A DNA stretch of 25,604 bases from IMG/VR virus record IMGVR_UViG_3300023184_002342, positions 1-25,604 of that record; one strand, 5' to 3'. Below the pieces are notes generated by a model. The model was not told the DNA's origin. It saw only the letters and a list, made by a program, of their open reading frames with translations, and did not search any database. This document shows, piece after piece, positions 7,217 through 13,429 of this stretch (its first letter is position 1; the number at the start of each line of letters is the position of its first letter). Source of the DNA: a virus. The position numbers and the translations under genes are program-made.

Positions 7217-7857
7217 GTATACCAGTCCTTGTAGTTCCAATATTAAATAGATACGATCTATTAGAGTCTATGCTTGACTCTATTAATTATTCAATAGATA
7301 ATATTTTAATTATAGATAATGGTGGAGGATTTAAAACAGAAAAAGAAAATGTTAAAGTTTTAAATATGCCAGCAAATCTAGGGTTATCTGCTTCGTGGAA
7401 TTTAGCAATAAAGTGTTATCCTCATTCTAAATACTGGTTGTTTGCTTCTGCAGATACTAGGTGGGGAGATAGCGCCTTAGAAGAAATAGATAAATTAAGT
7501 GGCCCAGATAAATTAATTCTTACAAATGATGCATATGGATGTTTTTCTGTAGGTGAAAATGTAATAGAAAAAATTGGATTATTTGATGAGTATTACTACC
7601 CAATTTACTTTGAAGACAATGATTTCCATGAAAGAGTTGCAAGATTCTGTCCAGAAAATACTATAGTATCAACAGCTATTGACACAGCTCCTGAAGTAGG
7701 AAGCCAAACAATTAATAGTGATGATAAGTTAAAGAATATAAATCATCAGACGTTTGTTAAGAATGAAGAATATTATAAATATAAGCAGACTAATAATTTT
7801 GAAATTTCAAAACAATGGTCTTTATCGAGAAGAAGGGATCACGAATGGCTACGATAG
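7213..7857 (+). CDS. family 2 glycosyltransferase (GT-A fold)
   Basis: Transfers a sugar from an activated nucleotide sugar. Over 214 residues it shows PILNRYDLLE at 9-18, the strand ILIIDNGGG at 31-39, PANLGLSASWN at 53-63, the metal-site region FASADTRW around D81, and the acceptor/catalytic segment FDEYYYPIYFEDNDFHER at 124-141, as in rhamnosyltransferase-like GT2 proteins. No membrane segment is seen, so it is cytoplasmic. It overlaps the next gene, a sugar nucleotidyltransferase, by 13 bases, suggesting a short pathway that makes and uses one sugar. Targets could be modified phage DNA bases, a virion protein or host wall polymer. The acceptor cannot be read from sequence. Confidence 0.85.
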   Translation: MSIPVLVVPILNRYDLLESMLDSINYSIDNILIIDNGGGFKTEKENVKVLNMPANLGLSASWNLAIKCYPHSKYWLFASADTRWGDSALEEIDKLSGPDKLILTNDAYGCFSVGENVIEKIGLFDEYYYPIYFEDNDFHERVARFCPENTIVSTAIDTAPEVGSQTINSDDKLKNINHQTFVKNEEYYKYKQTNNFEISKQWSLSRRRDHEWLR

Positions 7858-8513
7858 GAGTATTGCCTGCTTCAGGTAAAGCATCTAGAATTGGAGGCAT
7901 ACCTAAATTTTGCCTTCCGATATCTGATGAAAGATCACTGCTTCAATGGCATGTAGAACAAATGCTTGAGGTATGTGATGAGGTTCGTGTGTCTACTAGA
8001 CCAGAATGGATTCCAATTATTCAAAATATGGATATGAATATTAAATTAATTGTAAAAGAACCATCTACCATGTCTGATGCAATTAAGTTTATGATAGGGG
8101 AATACAATGATACCGTGCTGGTAGGAATGCCAGACACTTATATTTTAAATGCTCCGTCAAATATATATAAAGAAATGATGAAAGAAACTAACGCAGATTT
8201 GGTACTAGGTATATGGGAATGCCTAGGAGAATTAAAAGGCAGGGTAGGACAAGTACTTGTTTCAAATGATAATAAGGTAATTGCTTCAAAGGATAAGGTT
8301 TCAGATTGCGATTATAAAGATATGTGGGGTACTATGCTATTCCGAAAAAATATGATAAGATACATAGATCCAAGTTTAGACCACCCAGGAAAACAAATTC
8401 AAGAGTGGATAGATGAGGGAACAAATATTCAATCTGTTCGACCAGGCGGCAGATATATGGACATAGGTACACTACGTGGACTTAAACAGCTATATAAAGA
8501 AATGGACGTATGA
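7845..8513 (+). CDS. sugar-phosphate nucleotidyltransferase
   Basis: Makes an NDP-sugar from NTP and sugar-1-phosphate, probably feeding the adjacent glycosyltransferase. The 222 residues begin with the signature GVLPASGKASRIGGIPKFCL at 5-24 (GxGxxxR and PK), followed by VGMPDTYI at about 93-100 for metal binding and a C-terminal RYMDIGTLRGL segment like that closing the active site of RmlA/GlmU-type enzymes. The start is placed at the ATG 7845 after GAAGAAGGGA rather than at the ATG 7815. The protein is shorter than RmlA (about 290). The sugar and nucleotide are unknown. Confidence 0.85.
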   Translation: MATIGVLPASGKASRIGGIPKFCLPISDERSLLQWHVEQMLEVCDEVRVSTRPEWIPIIQNMDMNIKLIVKEPSTMSDAIKFMIGEYNDTVLVGMPDTYILNAPSNIYKEMMKETNADLVLGIWECLGELKGRVGQVLVSNDNKVIASKDKVSDCDYKDMWGTMLFRKNMIRYIDPSLDHPGKQIQEWIDEGTNIQSVRPGGRYMDIGTLRGLKQLYKEMDV

Positions 8514-8836
8514 TGTTAAAACCAGTATTTCAAGATGTGTCAGAGTTTAATTGCAGTGATTTATATTTACATTCTGTAGGTGCCCCATCTGGTTCAAAGA
8601 TATGGGAGGCATGCCATGAGATTGCTCATATGCTTATTGATAAGAATATATCATACGGAGACTCGGCCTTGAACCCAATTAGAATATTTTCTACAACAGA
8701 TGCAACAGAACAGTTAAAGGTTCGCATTGATGATAAATTAAATAGAGTAAAGAATAACCAGGGATTTGCTGGAGATAATGACATTGATGACCTTATCGGA
8801 TATCTAATTCTATATAAAATAGCTAAATCTAGTTGA
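8510..8836 (+). CDS. Nmad1 (DUF1599) nucleotide-modification-associated protein
   Basis: A 108-residue protein whose pattern matches the Nmad1/DUF1599 domain: H-E-I-A-H-M, NISYGDSALNPIRIFS at 50-65, KVRIDDKLNRVKN at 75-87 and GDNDIDDLIGYLILYKIA at 92-109. The domain is common in phages and is associated in the literature with genes for modified DNA bases. Its reaction is not established. It ends the operon behind a glycosyltransferase and a nucleotidyltransferase, so a DNA-sugar modification pathway is a fair hypothesis. Two ATGs in tandem (8510 and 8513) could serve as start; the first overlaps the previous stop. Confidence 0.75.
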   Translation: MMLKPVFQDVSEFNCSDLYLHSVGAPSGSKIWEACHEIAHMLIDKNISYGDSALNPIRIFSTTDATEQLKVRIDDKLNRVKNNQGFAGDNDIDDLIGYLILYKIAKSS

Positions 8837-8861
8837 TTTTTTAGTCGACTAAGAGTATACT
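8833..8861 (+). promoter_or_regulatory. promoter of terminase unit, predicted leaderless
   Basis: TTGATT (8833-8838) and TATACT (8856-8861) are separated by exactly 17 bases. The ATG at 8869 begins 7 bases after the -10 box, so transcription should start at or next to the start codon. No ribosome binding site is present, which agrees with a leaderless mRNA. It separates the replication operon from the packaging genes. Confidence 0.75.
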
Positions 8862-8868
8862 CTAATAT

Positions 8869-9411
8869 ATGTCCGAAATTGAATTAGCTGATCACTTTGA
8901 TCGTATGAACATGGTAGTCTCAGAACTGCTTAAGGGAAACAACCCTACCCAAATTGCCACCGTAACAGGCTTTAAAAGAGCCGAAGTGGTCGAGTTGATA
9001 GATGAGTGGAAAAGTGTTGTACACAACGACACAGCGGCCCGTGAAAGGGCTAAGGAAGCCATCTCAGGAGCAGACCAACACTATGCCATGCTTATTAAAG
9101 AAGCGTGGAAAACTGTAGAAGATGCAGATCAGGCGGGCCAATTAAATGTTAAGGCTACAGCCCTAAAATTAATTGCAGATATTGAAGGTAAAAGAATTGG
9201 AATGCTGCAAGAAGTGGGCTTGTTAGATAATGCCGAGTTAGCAAACCAGATTGCAGAAACAGAACGCAAACAAGATATCCTTGTCAAGATTTTAAAAGAA
9301 GTAACAGCCGCATGTCCTAAATGTAAGATGGATGTTGCAAAGCGATTATCGCAAATTACTGGAATCGTTGAACCAGTAATACTAAACGAAGAAGAGGCTA
9401 ATGTACTGTGA
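8869..9411 (+). CDS. probable terminase small subunit (TerS)
   Basis: A 180-residue protein with an N-terminal helix-turn-helix-like region (about 22-48, GNNPTQIATVTGFKRAEV), a long helical middle and a C-terminal CPKC pair. The layout (DNA-binding N-terminus, oligomerising helices) and the position just before TerL fit a small terminase, which recognises the packaging site on phage DNA and loads TerL. It begins a transcription unit at a consensus promoter with no leader. The last 11 bases overlap a small zinc-ribbon gene. Identification rests on fold-like pattern and neighbourhood, since TerS proteins share little sequence. Confidence 0.68.
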   Translation: MSEIELADHFDRMNMVVSELLKGNNPTQIATVTGFKRAEVVELIDEWKSVVHNDTAARERAKEAISGADQHYAMLIKEAWKTVEDADQAGQLNVKATALKLIADIEGKRIGMLQEVGLLDNAELANQIAETERKQDILVKILKEVTAACPKCKMDVAKRLSQITGIVEPVILNEEEANVL

Positions 9412-9556
9412 GCATGTCTATAAAGAAATGGATACAGACCTGTGTCCAAAATGTGGCCTGCCTACACACAGAATTGATTGGAAAGAAGTAGCAAGACTAC
9501 ACAAGGATTGGATATCTAGTGGAAAAGCTACTGCTCAGGGATGGTGGTCAATTTAA
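9401..9556 (+). CDS. small zinc-ribbon protein between TerS and TerL
   Basis: A 51-residue protein with C3-x-H5 and C15-x2-C18 as likely zinc ligands, then HRIDWKEVARLHKDW. It overlaps the TerS gene by 11 bases and the TerL ATG by one base, so the three are translated as a set. It could be a packaging accessory protein. No function is known to me for it. Confidence 0.7.
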   Translation: MYCEHVYKEMDTDLCPKCGLPTHRIDWKEVARLHKDWISSGKATAQGWWSI

Positions 9557-11346
9557 TGGATCTTAATTTTAATGATTTAATTGATATGCTGGATGGCGAA
9601 GAGTTTGATGAACGTCCAGTAGATCTAAGAACATTTGTACAGAGCCCAGACTATTTAGGCCTGCCGCCACTATCTGAATATCAATACACTCTTATTGAAA
9701 AGAGTTCTCAGATTTATAAAGAGTCTACCCTTGTTAAACTGTTTGGTGAAGATGAAGGCGTTAGAATGTTTAAGCAAACAGCCAATGAGGTTGTTGCTCA
9801 GTTAGGTAAAGGTTCTGGAAAAGATTACTGCTCAACCATATCAGTAGCCTATATAGTATATTTACTATTGTGCCTTAAAGATCCAGCATCTTATTACGGT
9901 AAGCCGCCTGGAGATTCTATTGATATTATTAATATTGCTATCAACGCACAGCAGGCAAATAACGTATTCTTTAAAGGGTTTAGAACACGCATAGATAAGT
10001 GCCCTTGGTTTGTTGGAAAATACACAGAAAAAGCTTCTGAAATTAAATTTAATAAAAATATTACAGTTCATTCAGGTCACTCAGAGCGTGAGGCTTGGGA
10101 AGGATACAACGTAATTGTTGTGATTCTTGACGAAATTTCTGGTTTTAGCGTAGAGAATACAACTGGTCATGAACAGGCAAAGACTGGAAGTCTTATATAT
10201 GAAATGTATCGTGCATCGGTAGACTCACGTTTCCCAGATTACGGCAAAGTTATTTTGCTCTCATTCCCAAGATATAAAAACGATTATATCCAACAAAGAT
10301 ATGACGATGTAGTTGCTGAAAAAGAAACGGTAGTAAGAACACATCATTTTAAATTAGACAATACTCTACCAGACGGCACGGAAGGTAATGAGTTTGATAT
10401 TGAATGGGAAGAAGATCATATCCTATCTTATAAATATCCTAGGATGTATGCTCTGCGTAGACCTACATGGGAAATTAATCCTACACGAAGCATAGAAGAT
10501 TTTAAAGTTGCTTTCTATAAAAATACTCCAGATGCACTAGGAAGATTTGCATGTATGCCATCAGAAGCAATTGATGCATTCTTTAAGTCTCGTGAAAAAA
10601 TTGAAAAAGCATTTAGCAATATGGCTCTAGCAGTAGATGAGTTTGGAAGATTTGAAACTTGGTTTGCGCCAGATCCAGACAAGGAGTACTTCTTGCACGT
10701 AGACCTTGCACAAAAACATGACCATTGTGCGGTCTCTATGGCACATGTACAGAAATGGGTGAATGTAAAAGTAACAGACACGTACTCACAGCCTGCCCCT
10801 ATTGTTGAAGTTGATGCAGTTAGATATTGGACACCTACTCCAGATAAATCTGTAGACTTTACAGAAGTTAAAGATTATATATTATCTCTTAGAACAAAAG
10901 GTTTTAAGATCCGTGTCTGCACGTTTGACCGTTGGAACTCTCACGACATGATGCAGCAATTAAAACAATATGGTATTAACACAGAAACATTGTCAGTTGC
11001 AAAAAAACATTACGATGACATGGCTATGGTCGTTGCAGAAGATAGATTAAGCGGACCTGCAATTAAATTGCTTATAGACGAATTACTTCAGTTAAAAATT
11101 ATGAGAGACAGGGTTGATCACCCACGAAAAGGATCAAAAGACTTGGCTGATGCTGTTTGCGGTTCTGTATATAACGCAATTAGTAGAAGCAGGCCACAAA
11201 ACAACGAAGAGATAGACATACATACCTACAGCTCTTTGAAGTGGGATAGAGAAAAAGAAGAAGACGAGATCGTAATGAACATGATAAGGCCACCAAGAAT
11301 GCCCAAGGATTTATCAGATGTATTAGACGGAATGGAAATAGTATGA
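9556..11346 (+). CDS. terL: terminase large subunit (TerL)
   Basis: Packaging motor of 596 residues: an ATPase that translocates DNA into the prohead plus an RNase H-fold nuclease that cuts concatemers. Walker A is LGKGSGKD at 83-90, Walker B VIVVILDE at 186-193 with D192 and the catalytic E193. Nuclease acids are D383 (FLHVDLAQ), D458 (VCTFDRW) and D532 (KDLADAV). The ATG at 9556, overlapping the upstream stop by one base, is preferred to the ATG at 9541, which lies inside the zinc-ribbon gene. The Walker A follows an unusually long N-terminus of about 80 residues. The assignment is firm. Confidence 0.95.
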   Translation: MDLNFNDLIDMLDGEEFDERPVDLRTFVQSPDYLGLPPLSEYQYTLIEKSSQIYKESTLVKLFGEDEGVRMFKQTANEVVAQLGKGSGKDYCSTISVAYIVYLLLCLKDPASYYGKPPGDSIDIINIAINAQQANNVFFKGFRTRIDKCPWFVGKYTEKASEIKFNKNITVHSGHSEREAWEGYNVIVVILDEISGFSVENTTGHEQAKTGSLIYEMYRASVDSRFPDYGKVILLSFPRYKNDYIQQRYDDVVAEKETVVRTHHFKLDNTLPDGTEGNEFDIEWEEDHILSYKYPRMYALRRPTWEINPTRSIEDFKVAFYKNTPDALGRFACMPSEAIDAFFKSREKIEKAFSNMALAVDEFGRFETWFAPDPDKEYFLHVDLAQKHDHCAVSMAHVQKWVNVKVTDTYSQPAPIVEVDAVRYWTPTPDKSVDFTEVKDYILSLRTKGFKIRVCTFDRWNSHDMMQQLKQYGINTETLSVAKKHYDDMAMVVAEDRLSGPAIKLLIDELLQLKIMRDRVDHPRKGSKDLADAVCGSVYNAISRSRPQNNEEIDIHTYSSLKWDREKEEDEIVMNMIRPPRMPKDLSDVLDGMEIV

Positions 11347-11600
11347 GTATATATCAAGAAAGAGCAAAAGAATGTAAGTGTTGCGGCAAACACGTCCCGC
11401 TGCCTACAGTATTAAAAGAATATAATGGAGTACCACTTTGCCCTACTACATTTGCTAATGTGATAGAATATAAGAGAATCTGGAAGTCTGCTGGCTCTAG
11501 ACCGCTAGGAAGTATTAGAAAACACTTTTCTGAATATGTTCAGCAGATAGTAGAAACAACAATTGATAAAAATGAGGACGGAACCATAAATGAGTCTTGA
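11343..11600 (+). CDS. small cysteine-containing protein after TerL
   Basis: An 85-residue protein whose ATG overlaps the TerL stop (ATGA). The N-terminus has CKCCGKHVPLP and a later PLCP, a possible zinc knuckle. The rest is helical and basic. It is co-transcribed with TerL. The motif resembles short zinc-binding modules that recognise nucleic acid, but no named family is recognised. Confidence 0.7.
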   Translation: MSIYQERAKECKCCGKHVPLPTVLKEYNGVPLCPTTFANVIEYKRIWKSAGSRPLGSIRKHFSEYVQQIVETTIDKNEDGTINES

Positions 11601-11922
11601 AGATAAGAATGACGATGAAATGTTGGCATATTATCTAGAGATAGGAGTGGTTAATTTAGAGGGCATGGATGAAAATGGAGAGATGATTTATTCCATAAAT
11701 CAAGAACTTGCAAAAGATCTAGCCCCAGAATTATGGCAGTCCCATGTTGATTATGTTGATAGGTCTTTGATTGAATTGTATGAAGCTGGTTTAGTAGAAA
11801 TTGAATATGATGAAAATTTACAGGCAACTTTGCATTTAAGTCCAGAAGGACAAAAAATAGCTAAAGAAAAAGGTCTTGTGGAAATAGATCCAAAAGACTT
11901 TAAAGATATACCAAACGACTAG
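11590..11922 (+). CDS. acidic hypothetical protein, possibly winged-helix
   Basis: A 110-residue strongly acidic protein overlapping the previous gene by 11 bases. Residues 35-105 have a helix-helix-wing look: ELWQSHVDYVDRSLIELYEAG, then a two-strand VEIEYDENLQATLHLS and SPEGQKIAKEKGL, as in winged-helix proteins where the last segment follows the wing. The cluster position with packaging genes hints at a virion or packaging role. No family recognised with confidence. Confidence 0.68.
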   Translation: MSLEDKNDDEMLAYYLEIGVVNLEGMDENGEMIYSINQELAKDLAPELWQSHVDYVDRSLIELYEAGLVEIEYDENLQATLHLSPEGQKIAKEKGLVEIDPKDFKDIPND

Positions 11923-11931
11923 GAGAAAAAT

Positions 11932-12114
11932 ATGCCTTGGGAAATTAAACAAAACGTAGCAGGATGTAAAGGGTACGCTGTTGTAAAACAGGGTAGCGGA
12001 GAATTAGTAGGATGCCATTCAGGAGAATCTGCCGCTAAAGCCCAACTAAGAGCCCTGTATGCATCTGAAGCAGACGCAGAAAAAATGAAAGATAAGAAAA
12101 AAAAGATTTTTTAA
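11932..12114 (+). CDS. stand-alone module resembling the N-terminus of phage prohead proteases
   Basis: A 60-residue protein preceded by AGGAGAAA. The core CKGYAVVKQGSGELVGCH followed by AKAQLRALYASE matches a small module I associate with the start of capsid maturation proteases and neighbouring head proteins in actinophages. Here it stands alone, with a lysine-rich tail, and no serine protease domain follows. It may be a head-associated accessory protein. Resemblance is from memory of the motif, not from a search. Confidence 0.62.
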   Translation: MPWEIKQNVAGCKGYAVVKQGSGELVGCHSGESAAKAQLRALYASEADAEKMKDKKKKIF

Positions 12115-12117
12115 ATA

Positions 12118-12126
12118 TGATATAAT
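12118..12126 (+). promoter_or_regulatory. extended -10 promoter of hsp20
   Basis: TGATATAAT, an extended -10 element, just after the stop of the preceding gene. No good -35 is seen; the expected region is a run of A. Transcription would begin near 12133, at the left arm of the leader hairpin. Confidence 0.65.
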
Positions 12127-12131
12127 TATCC

Positions 12132-12154
12132 TAGGATGCCCTAAAGGGGTCCTA
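12132..12154 (+). promoter_or_regulatory. 5' leader hairpin of hsp20 mRNA
   Basis: TAGGA (12132-12136) pairs with TCCTA (12150-12154), and CCC with GGG inside, leaving loop TAAA. It forms at the extreme 5' end of the predicted transcript. The TCCT of the right arm could alternatively pair with AGGA of the strong AAGGAGGA ribosome binding site (12173-12180), so a two-state thermosensor is possible. Confidence 0.5.
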
Positions 12155-12185
12155 AATTAACTTATTCGCTTGAAGGAGGAATAAA

Positions 12186-12608
12186 ATGGTAACAACATTT
12201 GCATGGGACCTTTTTAAGGACCCATTTTTTATTGGGTTTGATAGGGCGCTAGATACATGGAATCATGTCCAAACAGTATCTGCTTCTACAAATTACCCAC
12301 CATATAACGTAATCAAGGTAGACGAAGACAACTTTGTTGTCGAATTAGCCGTTGCTGGTTTTGGTAAAACAGACATTGATGTATCAACAGCAGACGGCAA
12401 GCTTACAGTAAAGGGAGAATCAAAAACGGAGGATAGCGATTCGAAGTTTATCCACCGTGGTATTGCTGCCCGTAAATTTACTCGTGAGTGGGCTCTTGGT
12501 GAGTATATGGAAGTAAAGGCTGCTGAACTAAAGGATGGAATGCTTAAGATTGATATTGTACGCATTTTGCCAGAAGAGAAAAAGCCAAAGACTATCAAGA
12601 TCAAATAA
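12186..12608 (+). CDS. Hsp20 / IbpA-type small heat shock protein
   Basis: Holdase chaperone of 140 residues. The N-terminal FDRALDTWN segment and YPPYNVIKVDEDNFVVELAV are like IbpA. The alpha-crystallin domain runs about 38-128, with VAGFGKTDIDV, LTVKGE, HRGIAARKFTREW at 91-103 and the closing LKDGMLKIDI. The C-terminal IKIK tail replaces the usual I-x-I anchor and may serve it. Hsp20 genes recur in marine and freshwater phages, where they may protect capsid assembly. The leader has a hairpin and a near-perfect ribosome binding site, and an own promoter suggests separate regulation from the packaging genes. Confidence 0.92.
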   Translation: MVTTFAWDLFKDPFFIGFDRALDTWNHVQTVSASTNYPPYNVIKVDEDNFVVELAVAGFGKTDIDVSTADGKLTVKGESKTEDSDSKFIHRGIAARKFTREWALGEYMEVKAAELKDGMLKIDIVRILPEEKKPKTIKIK

Positions 12609-12612
12609 ATAG

Positions 12613-12618
12613 TATAAT
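12613..12618 (+). promoter_or_regulatory. -10 box for the structured RNA / thermonuclease transcript
   Basis: TATAAT five bases after the hsp20 stop. No extended -10 and no clear -35. A transcript would begin near 12624, exactly at the first stem of the RNA described next. Confidence 0.5.
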
Positions 12619-12622
12619 AAAG

Positions 12623-12737
12623 ATCTGCACCCCGTCACTGGGGAGTCGCAGATATGGGCATCGCTGCCCAGGATAGTCGGGGGAGACAGCGACTTAAAAC
12701 AACTGGAATAGTCCTGAGCATGACTGTAAACTGCTCA
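12623..12737 (+). ncRNA. candidate structured RNA or riboswitch-like leader
   Basis: About 115 nt of unusually G/C-rich DNA in an A/T-rich genome. Visible pairings: ATCTGC (12623-12628) with GCAGAT (12648-12653) around a CCCC/GGGG hairpin; TGGGCA (12655-12660) with TGCCCA (12665-12670). The segment CAGCGACT (12687-12694) can pair with AGTCGC (12644-12649), with TCGCTG (12661-12666) or with AGTCG (12675-12679), which are mutually exclusive. At the 3' end AGTC (12710-12713), TGAGCA (12715-12720), GACT (12722-12725) and TGCTCA (12732-12737) are ordered as an H-type pseudoknot. That knot ends 8 bases before the AAGGAG of the thermonuclease gene. It could be a cis switch or a trans-acting RNA; no known class is recognised. 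Confidence 0.6.
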
Positions 12738-12755
12738 TCAAAATTAAGGAGAATT

Positions 12756-13163
12756 ATGTTTGAATACAGAGTTAAGCAAGTAACAAAGATAGTGGACGGA
12801 GATACTATTGATGTTGACATTGATCTTGGTTTCAGCATATCGTATTCTCAAAGACTTAGACTAGCTGGCATTGATACACCAGAGTCAAGAACAACAGATA
12901 AACTTGAAAAAACATTAGGCTTAGAGTCAAAAGAATATCTTAAGTCTAAGTTTAAAGATGCCAAAGATATTATAGTAAAGACAGAAAAGCCAGATAGTTC
13001 AGAGAAATATGGAAGAATACTTGGCTGGGTTTATCTTGACGGCAATACAAAGTCAGTTAATGAGCAGATGATTGAAGATGGTTATGCGTGGGGATACATG
13101 GGAGAGACTAAGGTCAAAGACTTTGTTGCCTTAGCTGAAAAGAGAAAAAAGAGCGGTAAGTAA
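12756..13163 (+). CDS. staphylococcal-nuclease-like thermonuclease
   Basis: Calcium-dependent DNA/RNA nuclease of the SNase family, 135 residues with no signal peptide, so it acts inside the cell. The active-site residues are R35, D40, T41 and E43 in LRLAGIDTPE and R87 in KYGRILG, with D16 in VDGDT as a metal ligand. AAGGAGAATT precedes the ATG at 12756, which is chosen over an upstream in-frame ATG at 12654 lying inside the structured RNA. The probable role is host DNA degradation or nucleotide recycling. The leader structure suggests translational control. Confidence 0.9.
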   Translation: MFEYRVKQVTKIVDGDTIDVDIDLGFSISYSQRLRLAGIDTPESRTTDKLEKTLGLESKEYLKSKFKDAKDIIVKTEKPDSSEKYGRILGWVYLDGNTKSVNEQMIEDGYAWGYMGETKVKDFVALAEKRKKSGK

Positions 13164-13348
13164 TGCCTATTTACGAGTACAAGTGTGAGTGTTCACCAGA
13201 CAGTATAGTGCCAAAAGAAAGATCAATAACTTCTGTAGAGCCAATATACTTATGTAATGAATGTGGTAAGAGATTGCAAAGACATTACGGTGGGTTTGGC
13301 ATACAGTTTAAAGGTAATGGTTTTTATAAAACAGATAACGCAAAGTAG
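13163..13348 (+). CDS. FmdB-family zinc ribbon protein
   Basis: A 61-residue protein beginning MPIYEYKCEC, with C31-x2-C34 (CNECG) and the FmdB-like ending GIQFKGNGFYKTDN. FmdB-type zinc ribbons were first noted as putative regulators; the true role is unclear. It overlaps the nuclease stop by one base (TAATG), so it is translationally coupled. In phages these small ribbons may bind nucleic acid or act in transcription. Confidence 0.85.
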   Translation: MPIYEYKCECSPDSIVPKERSITSVEPIYLCNECGKRLQRHYGGFGIQFKGNGFYKTDNAK

Positions 13349-13377
13349 TTAACTAGTTTAATTTAATAAGATCATTG

Positions 13378-13386
13378 TGTTATAAT
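13378..13386 (+). promoter_or_regulatory. extended -10 promoter for the large exported protein
   Basis: TGTTATAAT, a TGnTATAAT extended -10, 44 bases before the TTG start. The upstream 80-base gap is A/T-rich with no clear -35. Transcription would begin near 13393, at the hairpin noted next. Confidence 0.6.
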
Positions 13387-13390
13387 TCTT

Positions 13391-13416
13391 AAGTAAACAA
13401 AAGTATTGTTTTACTT
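13391..13416 (+). promoter_or_regulatory. leader hairpin before the large exported protein
   Basis: AAGTAAACAA (13391-13400) and TTGTTTTACTT (13406-13416) form an inverted repeat with a five-base loop and one unpaired T. It sits at the 5' end of the predicted mRNA, ending at the TAGGAGAAA ribosome binding site. It may protect the 5' end or affect initiation. Confidence 0.4.
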
Positions 13417-13429
13417 AGGAGAAACCTAA

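Noticed and set aside
12654-12755. In-frame extension of the thermonuclease gene from ATG 12654.
   Set aside because: The true ATG at 12756 has AAGGAG; the extension lies in the structured RNA and has no SNase similarity or ribosome binding site.
12600-12760. Possible tRNA or tmRNA in the hsp20 to nuclease gap.
   Set aside because: No cloverleaf, no T-loop (GTTCRA) and no CCA-ready acceptor stem; pairings fit a different fold.
12600-12760. A group I intron core, suggested by fragments like ATAGTCC.
   Set aside because: Far too short, no P3-P8 core, and no split exon around it.
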